The translations under genes and the position numbers were made by a program. From Synechococcales cyanobacterium GL140_1_metabinner_5_sub (GTDB lineage Bacteria > Cyanobacteriota > Cyanobacteriia > Cyanobacteriales > Chamaesiphonaceae), in assembly GCA_025359065.1 (NCBI GenBank), contig JANYHM010000093.1, positions 86,571 through 125,258 on the forward strand: 38,688 bases of DNA. The letters are read 5' to 3'. Positions 37,019 to 38,688 of this stretch are shown piece by piece. Position 1 is the stretch's first letter, and the number at the start of each line of letters is the position of its first letter. The notes beneath the pieces were generated by a model. That model worked only from the letters and a program-made list of their open reading frames with translations. It was not told where the DNA came from and ran no database searches.

Positions 37019-37059
37019 GTAGTAATTTTATCATCCAGAAGAAAACAATAACTATTTGC

Positions 37060-37761
37060 ATGACTCAAGAGACTGTATCACTCGGACTTGCCTTTTTAGC
37101 TGGTACGGTAACAGCGTTGTCTCCTTGTGTGCTGCCTGTTTTGCCGTTGATTTTAGGTCGATCAATTAAGTCTCATCGTTGGGGGCCAGTGGCTTTGGTG
37201 GTGGGTCTGGTGACTGGTTTTGCGGCGGCGGGGAGTCTGTTGGGGCTGGTAAGCAGCAGCTTTACAGATTTGATTGGCGGTCTGCGTTATTTCACGATTT
37301 TCTTGCTGCTGTCGATCGGGATTCTTTCGATTTTTCCGCATCTTGGTTATTGGTTGCTGAAGTATTTGCCATTTAATTATTTGATTCAGCGCATCAAGCA
37401 TCCTACCCGGGTTGGTTTAGTAGGGGAGTTTCTTTTGGGGAATCAGTTGGGATTATTATGGACTCCTTGTGCGGGACCAGTGCTGGGGAGTATTTTAATT
37501 TTGGCGACTGTGGATAAGCAGCCATTAGGGGCTTTTGGGTTGTTGTTGGTATATGGGTTAGGGGCTGGTTTGCCAATGCTGCTGTTGGCTTATATGGGTC
37601 GATCAGCTAGTCAGTATTTAGTCAAGCTGCGGCCTTACAGTATGCGGTTACAGCAGGTGGGCGGGGTGGTGATTGCTTTGACGGCGATCGCGATTTTACA
37701 AGGCTGGGATAATGACATTCAGCTTTGGTTGGCTCCTTTGTTTCCGACTTTTAACAGATAG
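37060..37761 (+). CDS. CcdA-like transmembrane thiol reductase, short form
   Basis: Integral membrane protein of 233 residues with the compact six-helix CcdA core. The paired cysteines are in SPCVLPVLPLIL (first helix) and WTPCAGPVLG (fourth helix), closer to textbook CcdA than the preceding gene. It starts 41 bases after it. An upstream ATG at 37000 would overlap the previous gene and add 20 polar or basic residues, so 37060 is used; the ribosome site is weak for both. CcdA feeds reductant to cytochrome c maturation and other lumenal thiol proteins; no cytochrome-assembly gene is here, so the target is unknown. Its 3' end overlaps the convergent Uma2 gene by 11 bases. Confidence 0.9.
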   Translation: MTQETVSLGLAFLAGTVTALSPCVLPVLPLILGRSIKSHRWGPVALVVGLVTGFAAAGSLLGLVSSSFTDLIGGLRYFTIFLLLSIGILSIFPHLGYWLLKYLPFNYLIQRIKHPTRVGLVGEFLLGNQLGLLWTPCAGPVLGSILILATVDKQPLGAFGLLLVYGLGAGLPMLLLAYMGRSASQYLVKLRPYSMRLQQVGGVVIALTAIAILQGWDNDIQLWLAPLFPTFNR

Positions 37762-38419
37762 GTGGGAAGTCCAGCGCTCTATCTTCTTCGGATGAGCGTT
37801 TCTCGTGATTGAGATGCTCCCTGGCTAAAGTTACCAACGATAATGCCATCACAGTATCAAACTGTTCTTCAGGTTTAACATAGCTCGCTAATAGTTGAAT
37901 ATCACAATTAGGCAGTAACTCGCTATTGGACAACCGCTCATAACCATCTTCGCGCAAATTATAAATCCGAAACTGTCCCGCTTCCCACACCCAAACCTCA
38001 GCAACGCCCAAACCCCGATAGATTTCTAACTTATCAACCAGACCGCTGGTTAGCACCATCTCGATCGCCAGATCGGGGAATTCTTTCTTTTGCCCCAAGC
38101 AATAGCATTCATCAGGTTCTAATCCCCGCTGCCTAGCCATTTTCCGAAAAGTCGCTGAACCAATACAGTGATAGCGAATTCCAAGAGTCTGGAAAAATGC
38201 TTCAAGTAACATGCGAATTGTACTTTTCAATTCTTCGTGCAGTGGAGAAGTAGTCATAATTTCTAAACTTCCTTCTAAGTAGCTTAACCGCAATGCTGGA
38301 AAGTCATCCCCTAAAGTAGCAAGGAGTAATTCATACTGCTGCCAACTTACTCCTTCTAGCAGAAGACGCTGTTCTGCCGAAACTTGAGCGATCGGGGGGG
38401 GCATTAATTGGGTGGTCAT
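37751..38419 (-). CDS. Uma2 family protein (DUF820, predicted PD-(D/E)XK nuclease fold)
   Basis: Protein of 222 residues from the Uma2 family, which is greatly expanded in cyanobacteria. Family landmarks: LSYLEGSLEIMTTSPLHE, then the nuclease-like core FPDLAIEMVLTSG...DKLEIYRGLGVAEVWVWE, where Asp, Glu and Lys form the predicted PD-(D/E)XK site. The ATG is supported by GGAG seven bases upstream. Biological roles of these proteins are not established; many lie near mobile elements, as this one does, with an IS200/IS605-type end about 150 bases upstream. Confidence 0.9.
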   Translation of the reverse strand: MTTQLMPPPIAQVSAEQRLLLEGVSWQQYELLLATLGDDFPALRLSYLEGSLEIMTTSPLHEELKSTIRMLLEAFFQTLGIRYHCIGSATFRKMARQRGLEPDECYCLGQKKEFPDLAIEMVLTSGLVDKLEIYRGLGVAEVWVWEAGQFRIYNLREDGYERLSNSELLPNCDIQLLASYVKPEEQFDTVMALSLVTLAREHLNHEKRSSEEDRALDFPPIC

Positions 38420-38578
38420 GGCGCATCTCCAATAGGTGCTTACATTCTAATCCATTGCTTTACATAAGGCTGACACTATGAAGGTAAATGGATGGAAAAA
38501 TAACGATACTGCCTCAATACCAGAGCTGGCATACTGGATAAATTGAAGGAACTTAATCTGTTAACTCTGGTGACTACT

Positions 38579-38610
38579 CCCACCGTCAAGCGAGTACGCT
38601 CTGACGGGGG
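38579..38610. repeat. Subterminal hairpin of the IS200/IS605-type element
   Basis: Thirteen base pairs with two single-base bulges (A at 38582, C at 38601) and an AGTA loop. Such hairpins near the ends are recognised by the Y1 transposase, and in tnpB elements they overlap the 3' part of the guide (omega) RNA. The tnpB stop codon at 38586-38588 lies inside the stem. Confidence 0.6.
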
Positions 38611-38688
38611 CTTCTCAAGTTCACACCTGAGATTTCTTGCTTCAATGACTGGGCAACCCCTAAGTCTCCACAAGCTGCAAACGACAGT
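38586..38688 (-). CDS. TnpB-like protein, C-terminal tip only
   Basis: The open frame enters from the right edge and stops at TGA (38588-38586), leaving 33 residues: it includes AACGDLGVAQSLKQEISG and ends SPRQSVLA. The ACGD...LKQE arrangement resembles the tail that follows the zinc finger in many TnpB (RNA-guided nuclease) proteins of cyanobacterial IS elements. The catalytic RuvC parts are outside the window, so completeness cannot be judged. A longer open frame in another phase (38476-38673) is not the protein. Confidence 0.55.
   Translation of the reverse strand, partial: LSFAACGDLGVAQSLKQEISGVNLRSPRQSVLA

Larger units (their letters stand above)
38570..38688 (-). mobile_element. Right end of an IS200/IS605-type (tnpB-carrying) element, running off the window
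   Basis: The 3' tip of a tnpB-like frame is followed by a bulged hairpin typical of the right end of these elements: CCC-CCGTCA-AGCG, loop AGTA, CGCT-TGACGG-GGG (38579-38610). On the minus strand it is followed by GAGTAGTCAC, which I take as the probable end near 38570. The exact cleavage point is inferred. The element body lies beyond the right edge. Confidence 0.6.

Noticed and set aside
38476-38673. 65-residue minus-strand open frame at the right edge
   Set aside because: Wrong phase: it runs through the IS hairpin into flanking DNA, while the other phase gives a TnpB-like tail ending in the hairpin.

Overview
The window looks like cyanobacterial chromosome. Evidence: several copies of the HIP1 palindrome GCGATCGC (near 506, 1137, 10012, 12061, 33402, 33491, 37683) and very many CGATCG cores; a roughly 600-residue aspartate kinase with a duplicated ACT region; an HhoA-type protease; CobS; Uma2 proteins; and giant kinase/AAA/GAF/histidine-kinase proteins. 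A filamentous Pseudanabaena-like lineage is my guess, but no marker here fixes the genus.

Layout. 1-5871 (minus): RND efflux operon, membrane-fusion protein followed by two tandem RND permeases, the second cut by the left edge. 6052-10658 (minus): acetolactate synthase with a zinc-ribbon tail, an MFS transporter and an HtrA-type periplasmic protease. 10903-10989: tRNA-Ser(CGA). 11104-12778: a small unknown gene divergent from glyA, which ends at a strong terminator. 13053-27047 (plus): the accessory centrepiece, with a 1929-residue kinase-like/AAA/GAF/histidine kinase, a 1283-residue carbamoyltransferase-methyltransferase fusion, a metallo-beta-lactamase-fold protein, a hybrid histidine kinase sharing its sensor and kinase module with the giant kinase, and a receiver protein with a decayed ATPase domain. 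27139-29043 (minus): small outer-membrane barrel, peptide deformylase, CobS. 29094-32749 (plus): unknown protein, then a two-half M16 peptidase. 32785-34584 (minus): LysC. 34894-37761 (plus): two exported thioredoxin-like proteins and two CcdA-like membrane proteins, probably a transmembrane thiol-reduction cassette, with a 93-bp MITE-like element between the thioredoxins. 37751-38419 (minus): Uma2 protein. 38586-38688: the 3' tip and right end of an IS200/IS605-type tnpB element running off the window.

The most interesting region is 13053-27047. Two kinases with about 88% identical GAF-like sensor domains bracket a fused carbamoyl/methyl-transfer enzyme and an MBL-fold protein, and a receiver protein closes the set. 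The arrangement suggests a signalling-plus-modification system whose product and signal are unknown. This is inference from gene order and domain content, not demonstrated.
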